Counted from the first letter of the stretch, positions 1-9,902 are shown. The stretch is DNA of 64,000 nucleotides from Flavobacterium franklandianum (GCF_007097365.1 NZ_VJZR01000008.1:1-64000); one strand, 5' to 3'. Program-made: numbers and translations. The notes: generated by a model not told the origin, from the letters alone.

Positions 1-45
1 GGTATTTTGAAGAAAAATTATTCGATAGGCTAGTAATAGCAAGCA

Positions 46-387
46 TTACAGGGTTATGACTAAAAACGGACAATCAATTGATTTTTTATAGGTACCATCA
101 ACAATACTTTTTTGAGTAGAAAATTGATAGGTTCCTTCACTTGAAAGAATTCCATTTGTGTAATATAAATATTTACCATCACCTGTGAATTTTAAATCTA
201 TATTTTTTCCTGTTGTGGCTGGCGTATCGTTTATGTGAAATGCAAATCCTCCAGAAGTAGAAACCCAACTCCAAGTGCCAATTAAATTTTTTTCGGCTGC
301 AATGTTAGTATTTTCTTCCGAGCAAGAAGCCATTATTGTTGTTAAAAATAGTAATCCAAGTCCTTTAAGTAAACTTATTGCTTTCAT
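46..387 (-). CDS. small lipoprotein, lipocalin-like fold possible
   Basis: 113-residue protein with a lipoprotein signal peptide; the lipobox is MASC, so it is probably anchored in a membrane facing the periplasm. The body starts LIGTWSWVSTSGG and continues with beta-rich text (DLKFTGDGKYLYYTNG), which resembles the small GTW-type lipocalin-like lipoproteins of Flavobacteriia. Function unknown. It lies 44 bp downstream of the DUF1573 gene on the same strand. The C-terminus is abrupt (FLVITL) and the next frame stays open to the window edge, so the gene may be frameshifted in a T run near 65-69; this cannot be settled here. Confidence 0.7.
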   Translation of the reverse strand: MKAISLLKGLGLLFLTTIMASCSEENTNIAAEKNLIGTWSWVSTSGGFAFHINDTPATTGKNIDLKFTGDGKYLYYTNGILSSEGTYQFSTQKSIVDGTYKKSIDCPFLVITL

Positions 388-431
388 ATGAGTTTTATTT
401 ATCTAAGCATAAAGCTGCTGAAATTTTTTAA

Positions 432-821
432 TTAATCAGCAATTACCTCTCCCTTTATTTTTAAAGGAATTCTTCCACCTTCATAATTCACAGCATTCGA
501 TTCGACCGTAATGGTTTTTCGAATTGGACCAAGAATCATGCTGTATTTCACCTCAATTTTTCCTGTTTTTCCAGGCATAATTGGTGCGTTAGGTTTTGTG
601 GGAACTGTACATCCACAAGTCGAAAGTACATTGGTAATTATCAATGGTGCATCACCAGTGTTGGTAAATTCAAAAGAACGAACACCGTTATCATTCTTTT
701 TAGTGGTAGTTCCATAATCGATAGTGTTGTCTTCTGCTTTGAACTCAATTTTAGGGCCATTTTGAGCAAAACCAAAACTACACATTAATACGATTGCAAT
801 TAAAGTAGTTATATTTTTCAT
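432..821 (-). CDS. DUF1573 domain secreted protein
   Basis: 129-residue protein with a cleavable signal peptide ending near CSFGFAQ. The remainder is a single Ig-like DUF1573 domain, recognised from IDYGTTTKKNDNGVRSFEFTN, the conserved TCGCTVP segment and the closing IPLKIKGEV. The family is abundant in Bacteroidota and is exported to the periplasm or surface; its biochemical role is not established. The gene is transcribed divergently from valS and may be co-transcribed with the small lipoprotein that follows it. Confidence 0.88.
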   Translation of the reverse strand: MKNITTLIAIVLMCSFGFAQNGPKIEFKAEDNTIDYGTTTKKNDNGVRSFEFTNTGDAPLIITNVLSTCGCTVPTKPNAPIMPGKTGKIEVKYSMILGPIRKTITVESNAVNYEGGRIPLKIKGEVIAD

Positions 822-913
822 TTTCTTTTTGTTTGAATTCTGTTTAGTAAAATTACTTTTTTTAATTAAGCGGACAATTATTTATTTCGCTTTTTATACT
901 GTACTTAATTATT

Positions 914-921
914 TACTTTTG
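914..921 (+). promoter_or_regulatory. -7 element for valS
   Basis: TACTTTTG matches the Bacteroidota -7 consensus TAnnTTTG. It is 62 bp upstream of the valS ATG. No clear -33 TTG is visible at the usual spacing, so support rests on the -7 box and position only. Confidence 0.4.
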
Positions 922-983
922 TGCTCTATTTAAATTACAAAAATCAGACCAGAGCTAAATTTTGGTTGTAACAATTGCTTTTT

Positions 984-3617
984 ATGACAATTCCTGCACA
1001 ATTCGACTCCAAAACCATTGAGAATAAGTGGTATGACTACTGGATGAAAAATAATTATTTTCACTCAGAACCAGACCATAGAACTCCATATACCATTGTA
1101 ATTCCTCCTCCAAATGTAACTGGGGTTTTGCATATGGGGCATATGTTGAATAATACTATTCAAGATGTTTTGATTCGTAGAGCACGTCTAAAAGGATTCA
1201 ACGCTTGTTGGGTTCCAGGAACAGATCACGCTTCGATAGCTACAGAAGCTAAAGTGGTTGCCAAATTAAAATCCGAAGGAATCAATAAATCGGATTTGAG
1301 TCGTGAAGAATTTTTGAAACACGCTTACGATTGGACGGATAAATACGGAGGAACAATTTTAGAGCAATTGAAACAATTGGGTTGTTCTTGTGATTGGGAC
1401 AGAACAAAATTCACTATGGATCCTGATATGTCAGCTTCTGTAATTAAATCATTCGTGGATTTATATAACAAAGGTTTGATTTATCGTGGTTACCGAATGG
1501 TAAACTGGGATCCGGAAGCCAAAACCACTTTGTCCGACGAAGAAGTTATTTACGAAGAACAACAAGGTAAATTGTATTTCCTTAACTATAAAATCGAAGG
1601 TTCGGAAGATTTTTTGACTGTAGCTACTACGCGTCCTGAAACTATTTTTGGTGATACTGCCATTTGCATCAATCCAAATGACGAGCGTTTTGCTCATTTA
1701 AAAGGGAAGAAAGCGATTGTGCCTATTTGCGGTCGAGTAATTCCAATTATTGAAGATGAATATGTTGATATCGAATTTGGAACGGGTTGCTTGAAAGTGA
1801 CTCCCGCTCACGATATGAACGATAAAACTTTGGGTGAAAAACACAACCTAGAAATAGTTGATATTTTCAATGAAGATGCCACACTAAATAGTTTTGGTAT
1901 GCATTATCAAGGGAAAGACCGTTTTGTAGTTCGTGATGAAATAGCCAAAGAATTAGAAGCCAACGGCGCATTAGCAAAAACCGAAATCCATTTGAATAAA
2001 GTGGGAACTTCTGAAAGAACAAAAGCCGTAATCGAACCTCGTTTGTCCGATCAATGGTTCTTGAAAATGGAAGATTTGGTAAAACCAGCTATTCAATCTG
2101 TTTTGGTTGATGGTGCTGTAAAATTGCATCCTGCTCGTTTTAACAATACCTATGCTCATTGGTTGAATAACATTCGCGATTGGAATATTTCGCGTCAATT
2201 GTGGTGGGGACAACAAATTCCGGCTTATTTCTATGGTGACGGAAAAGAAGATTTCGTGGTAGCTGAATCAATCGAAGAGGCATTAAAACTAGCTCAGACT
2301 AAAACTTCTAACTTCTCACTTCTAACCTCTGATCTTAGGCAGGATGTTGACGCACTCGATACTTGGTTTTCGTCTTGGCTGTGGCCAATGTCAGTTTTTG
2401 GGGGAATTATGGATCCTGAAAACGAAGATTTTAAATATTATTATCCAACAAATGATTTGGTTACTGGGCCAGATATTTTGTTTTTCTGGGTAGCGCGAAT
2501 GATTATTGCAGGATACGAATACACAGGCAAAAAACCATTTACGAATGTGTATTTGACTGGTTTGGTGCGTGATAAACAAAGACGTAAAATGTCTAAATCC
2601 TTAGGGAATTCACCAGAACCATTAGAGTTAATCGAAAAATTTGGTGCCGATGGAGTTCGTGTGGGATTGCTTTTGAGCGCTTCTGCAGGAAACGATATTA
2701 TGTTTGACGAAGAATTATGCAACCAAGGAAAAGGCTTTACCAATAAAATCTGGAATGCTTTCAAATTGATAAAAGGTTGGGAAGTTTCGGATTCGATTCC
2801 GCAACCAGAATCATCTAAAGTGGCGATTGAATGGTACGAAGCCAAGTTGCAACAAACACTTTTGGAAATTGAAGACAATTTCGAGAAATACAGAATTTCC
2901 GATGCCTTGATGGGGATTTACAAACTCGTTTGGGATGATTTCTGTTCTTGGTTCTTAGAAATGATAAAACCAGCGTACCAACAACCCATTGACAGTTTGA
3001 CTTTGGCGAAAGCCATAGAAATGTTAGAAAACAACATGAAATTGTTGCATCCGTTTATGCCGTTTTTGACAGAGGAAATTTGGCAAATATTGGCTGAAAG
3101 AACCCCAGACGAAGCCTTAATCGTTTCGACTTGGCCAGAAATGAAACCGTTCAATGTACAATTAATTACGGATTTCGAAAATACCATTGAAGTGATTTCT
3201 GGAATTAGAACAATTCGTAAAGACAAGAATATTCCGTTTAAAGACCCTATTGAATTGAAAGCATTAAACAATGATAATGCTTCAACTTATTTTGATTCAG
3301 TGGTGACCAAATTAGGAAACATCACTTCCTTAGAATATGTTTCGGATAAAGTGGATGGTGCTTTGTCTTTCCGTGTAAAATCGAATGAATATTTTATTCC
3401 AATTACCGGAAATATAGATGTAGCAGCCGAAATTGAAAAACTAACTGCTGAGTTAATATACACCCAAGGCTTCTTGAAATCGGTTCAAAACAAACTTTCG
3501 AACGAGAAATTTGTCAATGGTGCACCTGAGAAAGTTTTGGCAAATGAAAGACAAAAAGAAGCCGATTCTTTGGCTAAAATTGCTACTTTAGAGCAAAGTA
3601 TGGCTGGATTGAAATAG
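984..3617 (+). CDS. valS: valyl-tRNA synthetase
   Basis: Charges tRNA-Val with valine in the cytoplasm. This is a class I synthetase: the HIGH-type motif is PNVTGVLHMGHM near the N-terminus and the KMSKS loop is RRKMSKSLGNS. Between them lie the CP1 editing domain (TVATTRPETIFGDTAICINP) and the catalytic-core text WISRQLWWGQQIP-like (ISRQLWWGQQIPAY). The C-terminus holds an anticodon-binding helical bundle and a coiled-coil tail (IEKLTAELIYTQGFLKSVQNKL). At 877 residues it has normal length. The first ATG of MTIPAQFDSK is preferred to a TTG nine bases upstream, since family members begin at this point. A strong terminator follows. Confidence 0.97.
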   Translation: MTIPAQFDSKTIENKWYDYWMKNNYFHSEPDHRTPYTIVIPPPNVTGVLHMGHMLNNTIQDVLIRRARLKGFNACWVPGTDHASIATEAKVVAKLKSEGINKSDLSREEFLKHAYDWTDKYGGTILEQLKQLGCSCDWDRTKFTMDPDMSASVIKSFVDLYNKGLIYRGYRMVNWDPEAKTTLSDEEVIYEEQQGKLYFLNYKIEGSEDFLTVATTRPETIFGDTAICINPNDERFAHLKGKKAIVPICGRVIPIIEDEYVDIEFGTGCLKVTPAHDMNDKTLGEKHNLEIVDIFNEDATLNSFGMHYQGKDRFVVRDEIAKELEANGALAKTEIHLNKVGTSERTKAVIEPRLSDQWFLKMEDLVKPAIQSVLVDGAVKLHPARFNNTYAHWLNNIRDWNISRQLWWGQQIPAYFYGDGKEDFVVAESIEEALKLAQTKTSNFSLLTSDLRQDVDALDTWFSSWLWPMSVFGGIMDPENEDFKYYYPTNDLVTGPDILFFWVARMIIAGYEYTGKKPFTNVYLTGLVRDKQRRKMSKSLGNSPEPLELIEKFGADGVRVGLLLSASAGNDIMFDEELCNQGKGFTNKIWNAFKLIKGWEVSDSIPQPESSKVAIEWYEAKLQQTLLEIEDNFEKYRISDALMGIYKLVWDDFCSWFLEMIKPAYQQPIDSLTLAKAIEMLENNMKLLHPFMPFLTEEIWQILAERTPDEALIVSTWPEMKPFNVQLITDFENTIEVISGIRTIRKDKNIPFKDPIELKALNNDNASTYFDSVVTKLGNITSLEYVSDKVDGALSFRVKSNEYFIPITGNIDVAAEIEKLTAELIYTQGFLKSVQNKLSNEKFVNGAPEKVLANERQKEADSLAKIATLEQSMAGLK

Positions 3618-3630
3618 TTTTTATAATTAT

Positions 3631-3667
3631 AAGACTGTCAATTTTACTTTTGACAGTCTTTATTTAA
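3631..3667 (+). terminator. valS terminator
   Basis: Perfect 11-bp stem AAGACTGTCAA / TTGACAGTCTT (3631-3641 and 3650-3660) followed by TATTTAATATTTATTT. It is 13 bp past the valS stop. Confidence 0.85.
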
Positions 3668-4044
3668 TATTTATTTATTCGGAGCATATACTAAATTGGT
3701 TCTTCGAGTATTTTGTGAATGTTTTTTTTTTATATTTTATAAATTATAATTTTATGAAACGAATGATACAATTAAAATTTATTTTTTGCTGATTTTGTTG
3801 TCATATTGCAATAATAAAATCCGTTTTCAACTTTAGGCAACCCGATTCATCCGCTTTCTTATTCATACTATTTTTATTAGAACCTAAATATTTACGAATT
3901 TCTACCCAAATATTGTATTTCATAGATAATGTATGAATAACCGTAATTAATTTAACATTTTTATGTTTCCAGATTAGTTTTTTATGTTAAATTTGCAGTA
4001 TGAATTTATATTTTTACTCGTTAATAATTTAAAAATAAATACTT
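3668..4044. other. intergenic region, no gene seen
   Basis: About 375 bp of very AT-rich sequence between the valS terminator and the T9SS protein. The only interpretable signal is TAAATTTG at 3988-3995, a match to TAnnTTTG, 49 bp before the next start codon. No hairpin or open frame of credible length was found. Confidence 0.6.
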
Positions 4045-6339
4045 ATGAATGAAATTTTACACAATTTAAGATTAAATTTTGGTCGTCAAATTCGGGTTTT
4101 GTTAATCCCGGTATTATTCGCGATGTTTACCAACTTTGCGTCGGCGCAAACTACAGCTATTCCTGATGCAAATTTTGAACAAGCATTAATTACTCTGGGT
4201 ATCGATACAGATGGGGTTGTTAATGCTGCAGTACTTACTGCAGATATTAGCGTTGTTACAAGTTTAGGAATTAGTGGCCAAAATATTTCAAATCTTACAG
4301 GTATTGAAGCATTTAGTAGTTTGCAAACTTTAACTTGCCAAAACAACCCTATTACCGGTAGCTTAAATTTAAGTATGTTAACTAATTTAACATCCATTAG
4401 TTTCTTGAACAATCAATTAAGTTCAATAAATGTTACAGGTTTAACAAATTTGACTTATTTAGAATTGTGGTTAAATCAATTGACGAGTATAGATTTAAGC
4501 ACTAATGTTAATCTAACTTATTTAGATTGCGATCAGAATCAATTTACTTCTTTAGATGTAAGTCTATTAACAGGTTTGCAAACTTTTTATTGTAACACTA
4601 ACCTTTTAACAAGTATAGATGTTAGAGGATTAACTAGTTTAGCTACAAATGGTGTTGGTATTTTTCAGTGTTCAGTAAATCCTAGGCTAAGCTGCATTCT
4701 TATCGACACTGTTGCACCAGCAACTCAATGGTTGAAAGACCCTACAGCTACATATTGCACCTTGACCACCTATAGCGGAGGAGCTTGGAGTCCTGCTACA
4801 CCAACAGCAAATAATTCAGCAGTAATTGAAGCTAATTATAATGTTGCTGCGGATATTACCGCTTGTTCATTAATCATTAAGAATAATGCTACGGTTACCA
4901 TTCCTTCAGGAAATGATGTAAATTTGAATGGAGCTTTAACTGTTACAGCTGGAAGCACATTCACCTTGAGCAATAATGCTAATCTAGTTCAGACAAATAT
5001 TAATTCAACCAATTCAGGCGCCATTAATGTAAACCGCAATAGTAATGATTTATTTCGTCTAGATTATACTTTATGGTCATCACCAGTTACAGGCACTCAA
5101 ACATTAGCTAATTTTTCGCCTTTGACATCTACTAATCGTTTTTATACTTATTCGCCAAGTGCAAATCAATATAATTTAGTATCATCAGCAATTCCATTTG
5201 CACCAGGTACTGGATATTTGATTCGTATGCCAAATGAAGATCCTTCAAATCTAGGTTTAGTCTCGCCTTATTATTTAGGAGCTTCTCCCTTGACATATAA
5301 TGGAGTGTTTACAGGTACTCCAAATAATGGGGGTGTTAGTGTTATAGGCCTTGCATCTGATACTTATAACGCAGTAGGAAATCCTTATCCTTCTACCATA
5401 GGAGCTCAATTATTCTTAGATGTAAATGATACAAATGGAATTTTGTATTTCTGGAGAAAAAAGAATGCTGATTTAGGTTCTTCTTATGCTACTTTTTCTA
5501 ATGGTGGAGGGACAAGCTCAACGCCCACTAGTGCTGCGCCAGACGGTACAATAGGTGTTGGTCAAGGATTTATCGTAAAAACTGGAGTTGCAGCTACACA
5601 ATTGAATTTTACCAATTTAATGCGAACTACAAATAACAGCGCACAATTCTTCAAAACAAAAAAATTGGTTGAAAAATCTCGAGTATGGTTAAACTTAACC
5701 AATACATCTGGAGTATTTAGCCAAGCTTTAGTAAGTTATGTAGATGGAGCTACACTCGGTTTCGATAAGGGGATTGATGGTAAATACATCAATGACAGCC
5801 CAATTGCTTTGACCTCTAATATCAATAATGAAGAATATACGATTCAAGGTCGTCCTGCTTTCGATCCTAGCGATGTGGTAGGTTTAAATTTTAAAACCAA
5901 TGTAGCTGGTGATTATACTATCGCCATTGATCACGTGGACGGTTTATTTGCCACAAGCCAAGATATTTACCTTTTAGATAGCAAAACAGGAACAGAAACC
6001 AACTTGAAAGTTGGAGGGTATAATTTTACTGCAGCTGCAGGAGTGGATAACAGTAGATTTTCTTTGAAATACCAAAAAACTTTGAAAGTTGATTCATCAA
6101 TGCTAAACGATAATAAAATTCAAGTATATAAAAATAAAGGGACTTTATTTGTAAATGCTGGAGAGAAAGCTATCAAAAGTGTCAAAGTATATGATGTTCA
6201 AGGAAGACTTATTGCGGAACAAAATAATGTGAAAGCCAATATGGCTTCCATCAGCAATTTGAAAGCCAATAATCAAGTTTTGATTGTTCGAGTTGCCTGC
6301 GAGGACAATAGCGAAGTCACTAAAAAAGTAATGAATTAA
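4045..6339 (+). CDS. secreted leucine-rich-repeat protein with T9SS sorting domain
   Basis: 764-residue surface or secreted protein. A signal peptide ends at FASAQ. Roughly residues 70-200 are short leucine-rich repeats of the internalin-like Bacteroidota type (repeating LTNLTYLxLxxNQLTSIDLS units). The middle contains a beta-helix-like segment (ACSLIIKNNATVTIPSGNDVNLNGALTV) and a long beta-rich region. The last ~75 residues are a type A T9SS C-terminal domain: IQVYKNKGTLFVNAGE, KSVKVYDVQGRLIAEQNNV, then LIVRV and a terminal KKVMN. The protein should be exported by Sec, carried across the outer membrane by the type IX system and lose its C-terminal domain. Ligand unknown. It is followed 21 bp later by a PID-CTERM small protein. 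Confidence 0.9.
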   Translation: MNEILHNLRLNFGRQIRVLLIPVLFAMFTNFASAQTTAIPDANFEQALITLGIDTDGVVNAAVLTADISVVTSLGISGQNISNLTGIEAFSSLQTLTCQNNPITGSLNLSMLTNLTSISFLNNQLSSINVTGLTNLTYLELWLNQLTSIDLSTNVNLTYLDCDQNQFTSLDVSLLTGLQTFYCNTNLLTSIDVRGLTSLATNGVGIFQCSVNPRLSCILIDTVAPATQWLKDPTATYCTLTTYSGGAWSPATPTANNSAVIEANYNVAADITACSLIIKNNATVTIPSGNDVNLNGALTVTAGSTFTLSNNANLVQTNINSTNSGAINVNRNSNDLFRLDYTLWSSPVTGTQTLANFSPLTSTNRFYTYSPSANQYNLVSSAIPFAPGTGYLIRMPNEDPSNLGLVSPYYLGASPLTYNGVFTGTPNNGGVSVIGLASDTYNAVGNPYPSTIGAQLFLDVNDTNGILYFWRKKNADLGSSYATFSNGGGTSSTPTSAAPDGTIGVGQGFIVKTGVAATQLNFTNLMRTTNNSAQFFKTKKLVEKSRVWLNLTNTSGVFSQALVSYVDGATLGFDKGIDGKYINDSPIALTSNINNEEYTIQGRPAFDPSDVVGLNFKTNVAGDYTIAIDHVDGLFATSQDIYLLDSKTGTETNLKVGGYNFTAAAGVDNSRFSLKYQKTLKVDSSMLNDNKIQVYKNKGTLFVNAGEKAIKSVKVYDVQGRLIAEQNNVKANMASISNLKANNQVLIVRVACEDNSEVTKKVMN

Positions 6340-6360
6340 TAACTTTAAAATCCAACATAA

Positions 6361-6594
6361 ATGAAAAATATTTTTTTTAAATTTTGTATAGCCCTTTTTT
6401 TCCTTTGTTCTTCAACTATTATGTTTGCTCAGCCTGGTTCTGGTTCAGATAATGGCGGGGTAGATGACAATGGTTCTGGTGACTCTACGCCGTTGCCAAT
6501 TGATGATTATGTAGGTATTTTGGCTTTGTTAGGTATTTCCTATGTTTTAATTAAAGTAAAAGCCAATCCAAAAGAGGAAAATCCTTCGTTATAG
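6361..6594 (+). CDS. PID-CTERM-type small membrane protein
   Basis: 77-residue protein with an N-terminal signal peptide (ends TIMFAQ), a low-complexity Gly/Asp/Ser stretch, then PLPIDDYVGILALLGISY followed by a short charged tail (KVKANPKEENPSL). The PID motif plus one transmembrane helix and basic tail matches the PID-CTERM class of putative sorting tails in Bacteroidota. These very small proteins are often found beside T9SS cargo genes, as here. Whether the tail is processed is not known. Probably co-transcribed with the preceding leucine-rich-repeat gene. Confidence 0.75.
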   Translation: MKNIFFKFCIALFFLCSSTIMFAQPGSGSDNGGVDDNGSGDSTPLPIDDYVGILALLGISYVLIKVKANPKEENPSL

Positions 6595-6631
6595 AAATAA
6601 TAATAAATTACTATTTCTATATTATACCATC

Positions 6632-6665
6632 AACCCTGTTCGTAGTCGGACAGGTTTTTTTTTTT
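6632..6665 (+). terminator. terminator after PID-CTERM gene
   Basis: Arms AACCCTGT (6632-6639) and ACAGGTT (6650-6656), with one bulged base, followed by an uninterrupted T tract of about ten. Confidence 0.75.
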
Positions 6666-7013
6666 GATGTTTTTATTGATTGTTAAACCTATTTACACTA
6701 GTCATAAAAATCTAAATTTAATGTGAGGTTAATAATAAGTTGGCAAATTAAAGGATGATATTTTTAGTAATCATATAGGAAAAGTGAATTCAAATCAATA
6801 TAAAGTAGATTTATGTCTATTACTTTTTTTAGTAGTATTTCCTGCTAATTTTGAAAACTTTCTGCAATAACATATTATTAGTAGGTTGACTAATAAATGA
6901 TGTTGAATTTATAAAACCCGACAGATTTTTAAAATTTGTCGAGTTTGTTTTAAATATGAAATCTCAATCCTGAAAAAAGCAGTATAGGATTTTTTTGTTT
7001 TTAAATTAAAATT
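6666..7013. other. intergenic region between convergent genes
   Basis: About 350 bp without a credible gene. A weak hairpin lies at 6913-6952 (AAACCCGACAGATTTT paired with AAAATTTGTCGAGTTT-type text), which could terminate transcription of the minus-strand PepSY gene ending at 7014. The remainder shows nothing. Confidence 0.5.
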
Positions 7014-7562
7014 TTACCCAAACAAAATCAAAAACAATAAAGGAAAAACTACTCCCGCAACGGCTAATTTCCAACCTCGGTTTTTCCAACTGAATTTTCC
7101 GGCTTTAATCATTATGGTTCCAGTTAAAGCAATGATGATTAAACTCAAAGCAAAAATATCAGAATAATAAATCCAGAAATTGGAAGTGTTCTTGTGTAAT
7201 TTCATCGTTTGACTGATGATTGGAGTTTTGATGAATGAGACGATTTCTCCTTTTCCGGTTCTCATATCGATTTCGACATCGTGGCTTTCAAAAGAGATTT
7301 TAAATTCATCTTTTTTGACCATGTGACGTCTCATTTTGTCTTCGATCCCTAATTTTTTTCCTAAATCTTCTGCAAACTTTTCGTTGATTTCACTTTCTTT
7401 AGGAAGTTTTACTTCGATGGCTTTGGTTTCGGTGGTGTATTTGTCAGGATGCCAAGCTTCTCGGTGGTTCATTAATAATCCTGAAAAGGCGAAAGAAACA
7501 ATTAGTCCGATGTAAAAATAGCCCAAATCTCGGTGTAAGTTTCTGAAGTTGATTTTTTTCAT
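7014..7562 (-). CDS. small PepSY-associated membrane protein
   Basis: 182-residue inner-membrane protein with three predicted helices (about residues 14-31, 133-152 and 164-181). RNLHRDLGYFYIGLIVSFAFSGL and the later MKLHKNTSNFWIYYSDIFA are typical of short PepSY_TM-associated proteins encoded beside siderophore receptors. Such proteins are thought to act in iron release or inner-membrane electron transfer, but no activity can be read from the sequence. The gene begins 59 bp after the stop of the upstream TonB-dependent receptor, so the two very likely form one operon. Confidence 0.82.
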   Translation of the reverse strand: MKKINFRNLHRDLGYFYIGLIVSFAFSGLLMNHREAWHPDKYTTETKAIEVKLPKESEINEKFAEDLGKKLGIEDKMRRHMVKKDEFKISFESHDVEIDMRTGKGEIVSFIKTPIISQTMKLHKNTSNFWIYYSDIFALSLIIIALTGTIMIKAGKFSWKNRGWKLAVAGVVFPLLFLILFG

Positions 7563-7621
7563 AGTTGTGCGTAAAGTTGATTTAAAAATATTTGACAGAT
7601 TTTTTGATGAAAGGTTTAATT

Positions 7622-9895
7622 CTAGAATTTATATTTTAAGCTTGTCATAATTTGACGTGGCGCTATTGGATTGACACTGTAGTTTTCGTGTACAGTAGTA
7701 TAATTCAATTCATTTGTAATGTTCGATAACTTGCACAAGATTGAAAATTTCTTCCAATTATAACCAACAGAAGCATCAATGGTTGTGTAGTCTTCAAGAG
7801 GAATTTCTCGGTCCCAAATTCCATTTGGTTTGGTAACATCATACTGATTATTCCAACCGCCAAGACGATCTCCAATATAATTTCCGATGGCTCCAAAAGA
7901 CATTCCTTTTAGCGCACCCGATTGTAAAGTATAGAAAAAGCTTAAATTAGCTGTATTTTCCGGAGTTCTTACCAAGCGATCTCCCTCAATAAAACTGCCG
8001 TTTGCTCCAGTTGTTTTTGAATAACGCATATCGTTATAGCTATACCCTGCAATGATATTCAATCCTTCGATTGGTCTTGCGGTAACATCAATTTCAACAC
8101 CTTTACTTTTGGTTTCTCCGCTCAATGTTTTGATAGTAGTGTCTATATTTAGTGTAGTTCCGTCCGCTTTGAATTCGGCAGTTTGGGCTAAATTGCTGTT
8201 GGTAATTTGATAAACGGTAATGTTGGTACTCAATAATCCTTTCCAGAAATCTTTTTTGATTCCTGCTTCATATTGGTCAATAATAGAAGGTTTTATGGGT
8301 TGTAAATCTACTGTCGTTCCCGTATTTGGTGTAAACGAGTTCGAGTAACTTGCAAATAATGACATATCTTTTGTAGGTTGATATACCAATCCCACTTTTG
8401 GAGAGAAAGCGTTGTCTAAACGTTTTGCACCTTCTGTAATTGTCTTTTTTACTAAATTATTAGTATCAGCTTGTGATTCTTGCCAAGACCAACGGATTCC
8501 TACTAATAGTTTTATTTTTTCTGTGAATGAAATTAAATCTTGTGCATAAATTCCAAAACGGTTGGTGTTGGTAGTAACTATTCGTGTATTGGTGACGTTT
8601 TTTGGAATATCTTTTCTTTGTGTCGCCGGGTCGTAAGAAAATAGGTTTATGGTGTCATAATAATTAACAACATATTTACCATCATTATTTATAGAAACTG
8701 CTTTTTCTGAAAATGTAAAAGTATACCCTGTTGCTAATGAATTTTCCCAATCGGCTCCTGTAAACAATTGGTGTTTGATGCTTCCGGTTTTAAAACATCC
8801 TTGTAAACTCAATTGGTTTCCAAATATTTGTTCTAGATTTTTATTTTTTCCTAATGGTCTATTCGTATCTCCAAAGAGGATTTCATTTTTTTCATCATTT
8901 GGTTGAATTCGCTCTGTGCCAAAAGATTGTCTGTCATAGGATTGAAATGAGGAGTTGAAGTTTAGCATCCAGTTTTTGTTAAAATCGTGGTTAACTAGGA
9001 CAGAAGCACTGGTAGATTTCGTTTGTCCATTAGACCAAAGTGCACCAAAATAACTTTTTCTAGAAACTTTTGCGATTTCTTTTCCAATGGCTCCTGTTCC
9101 AAAATCAGGTGTCCAATCGGCGCTCAAATAATCGCCTTGAAGTGTTATTTGGGTTGTATTGGTTACATTAAATAGTAGCGAAGGGTTGATATAAATGCGT
9201 TCGTTTTTCACCACATCTCTATAACTTTCTGAATTTTCATAAGAACCATTAATTCTATAGGCAATAAATTTATTCAAAGGACCATAAAAATCAATCGAAG
9301 GTTTGTAATAGGAGTAACTTCCTGTTTGCATCGAAATTTCTCCTCCACTTTTGAAAGAAGGTGTTTTGGTTACCAAATTTAATATGCCTCCTGGGGCTAC
9401 ATTTCCAAATAATAAAGCAGAACCACCTTTCAGAAACTCTACTTTTTCAAGACCTGAAACTTCTGGAATGGAACCTGCATTATAACGAAAACCATTTTTG
9501 AACATATTGTTTGCCGACATATCGTAACCTCTAGAATAAAAAGATTCTTGTGCTCCACCACGAGCTGAACCTACATAAACACCATTAGCATTTTTTAATA
9601 CTTCACTTAATCGAATGGCTTGTTGTTGTTCGATAATTTCAGCTCCAACTACCTGAATGCTTTGAGGTACATCCATTGGTTTCAATCCTGAGCGTAATGC
9701 GGTTATCGGTTTTGTTGGTTTATTGGTTGTGATAACAATTTCCTTTAAAATTACTTTGTTTTTGTTTTTTATGGTATCATAAAAAGTTTCAAATGTATTC
9801 AATGTACTTGTTTTTTCTGGTACACTTGCAGTTTCTTGAGCAAAACTGAATTGAGATAAAAATAATAGTAATGCGGGTAATAAAAGGTGCTTCAT
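7622..9895 (-). CDS. TonB-dependent siderophore-type receptor (cassette 1)
   Basis: 757-residue outer-membrane receptor. A signal peptide ends at FSFAQ; a short linker leads into a plug domain (PMDVPQSIQVVGAEII ... LKNANGVYVGSARGG) and then a 22-strand-type barrel ending in aromatic Phe (IMTSLKYKF). The plug text is that of the FhuA/ferrichrome-like receptor group, so ferric siderophore import is likely, though the ligand cannot be named. Unlike the second receptor upstream it lacks an N-terminal carboxypeptidase-regulatory-like domain. Expression is probably iron-controlled: two 7-1-7 palindromes flank its promoter. Confidence 0.9.
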   Translation of the reverse strand: MKHLLLPALLLFLSQFSFAQETASVPEKTSTLNTFETFYDTIKNKNKVILKEIVITTNKPTKPITALRSGLKPMDVPQSIQVVGAEIIEQQQAIRLSEVLKNANGVYVGSARGGAQESFYSRGYDMSANNMFKNGFRYNAGSIPEVSGLEKVEFLKGGSALLFGNVAPGGILNLVTKTPSFKSGGEISMQTGSYSYYKPSIDFYGPLNKFIAYRINGSYENSESYRDVVKNERIYINPSLLFNVTNTTQITLQGDYLSADWTPDFGTGAIGKEIAKVSRKSYFGALWSNGQTKSTSASVLVNHDFNKNWMLNFNSSFQSYDRQSFGTERIQPNDEKNEILFGDTNRPLGKNKNLEQIFGNQLSLQGCFKTGSIKHQLFTGADWENSLATGYTFTFSEKAVSINNDGKYVVNYYDTINLFSYDPATQRKDIPKNVTNTRIVTTNTNRFGIYAQDLISFTEKIKLLVGIRWSWQESQADTNNLVKKTITEGAKRLDNAFSPKVGLVYQPTKDMSLFASYSNSFTPNTGTTVDLQPIKPSIIDQYEAGIKKDFWKGLLSTNITVYQITNSNLAQTAEFKADGTTLNIDTTIKTLSGETKSKGVEIDVTARPIEGLNIIAGYSYNDMRYSKTTGANGSFIEGDRLVRTPENTANLSFFYTLQSGALKGMSFGAIGNYIGDRLGGWNNQYDVTKPNGIWDREIPLEDYTTIDASVGYNWKKFSILCKLSNITNELNYTTVHENYSVNPIAPRQIMTSLKYKF

Positions 9896-9902
9896 AAGTG
9901 TT

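Noticed and set aside
2441..2878. 145-codon antisense frame in valS
   Set aside because: Shadow of a strongly conserved synthetase; no signal of its own.
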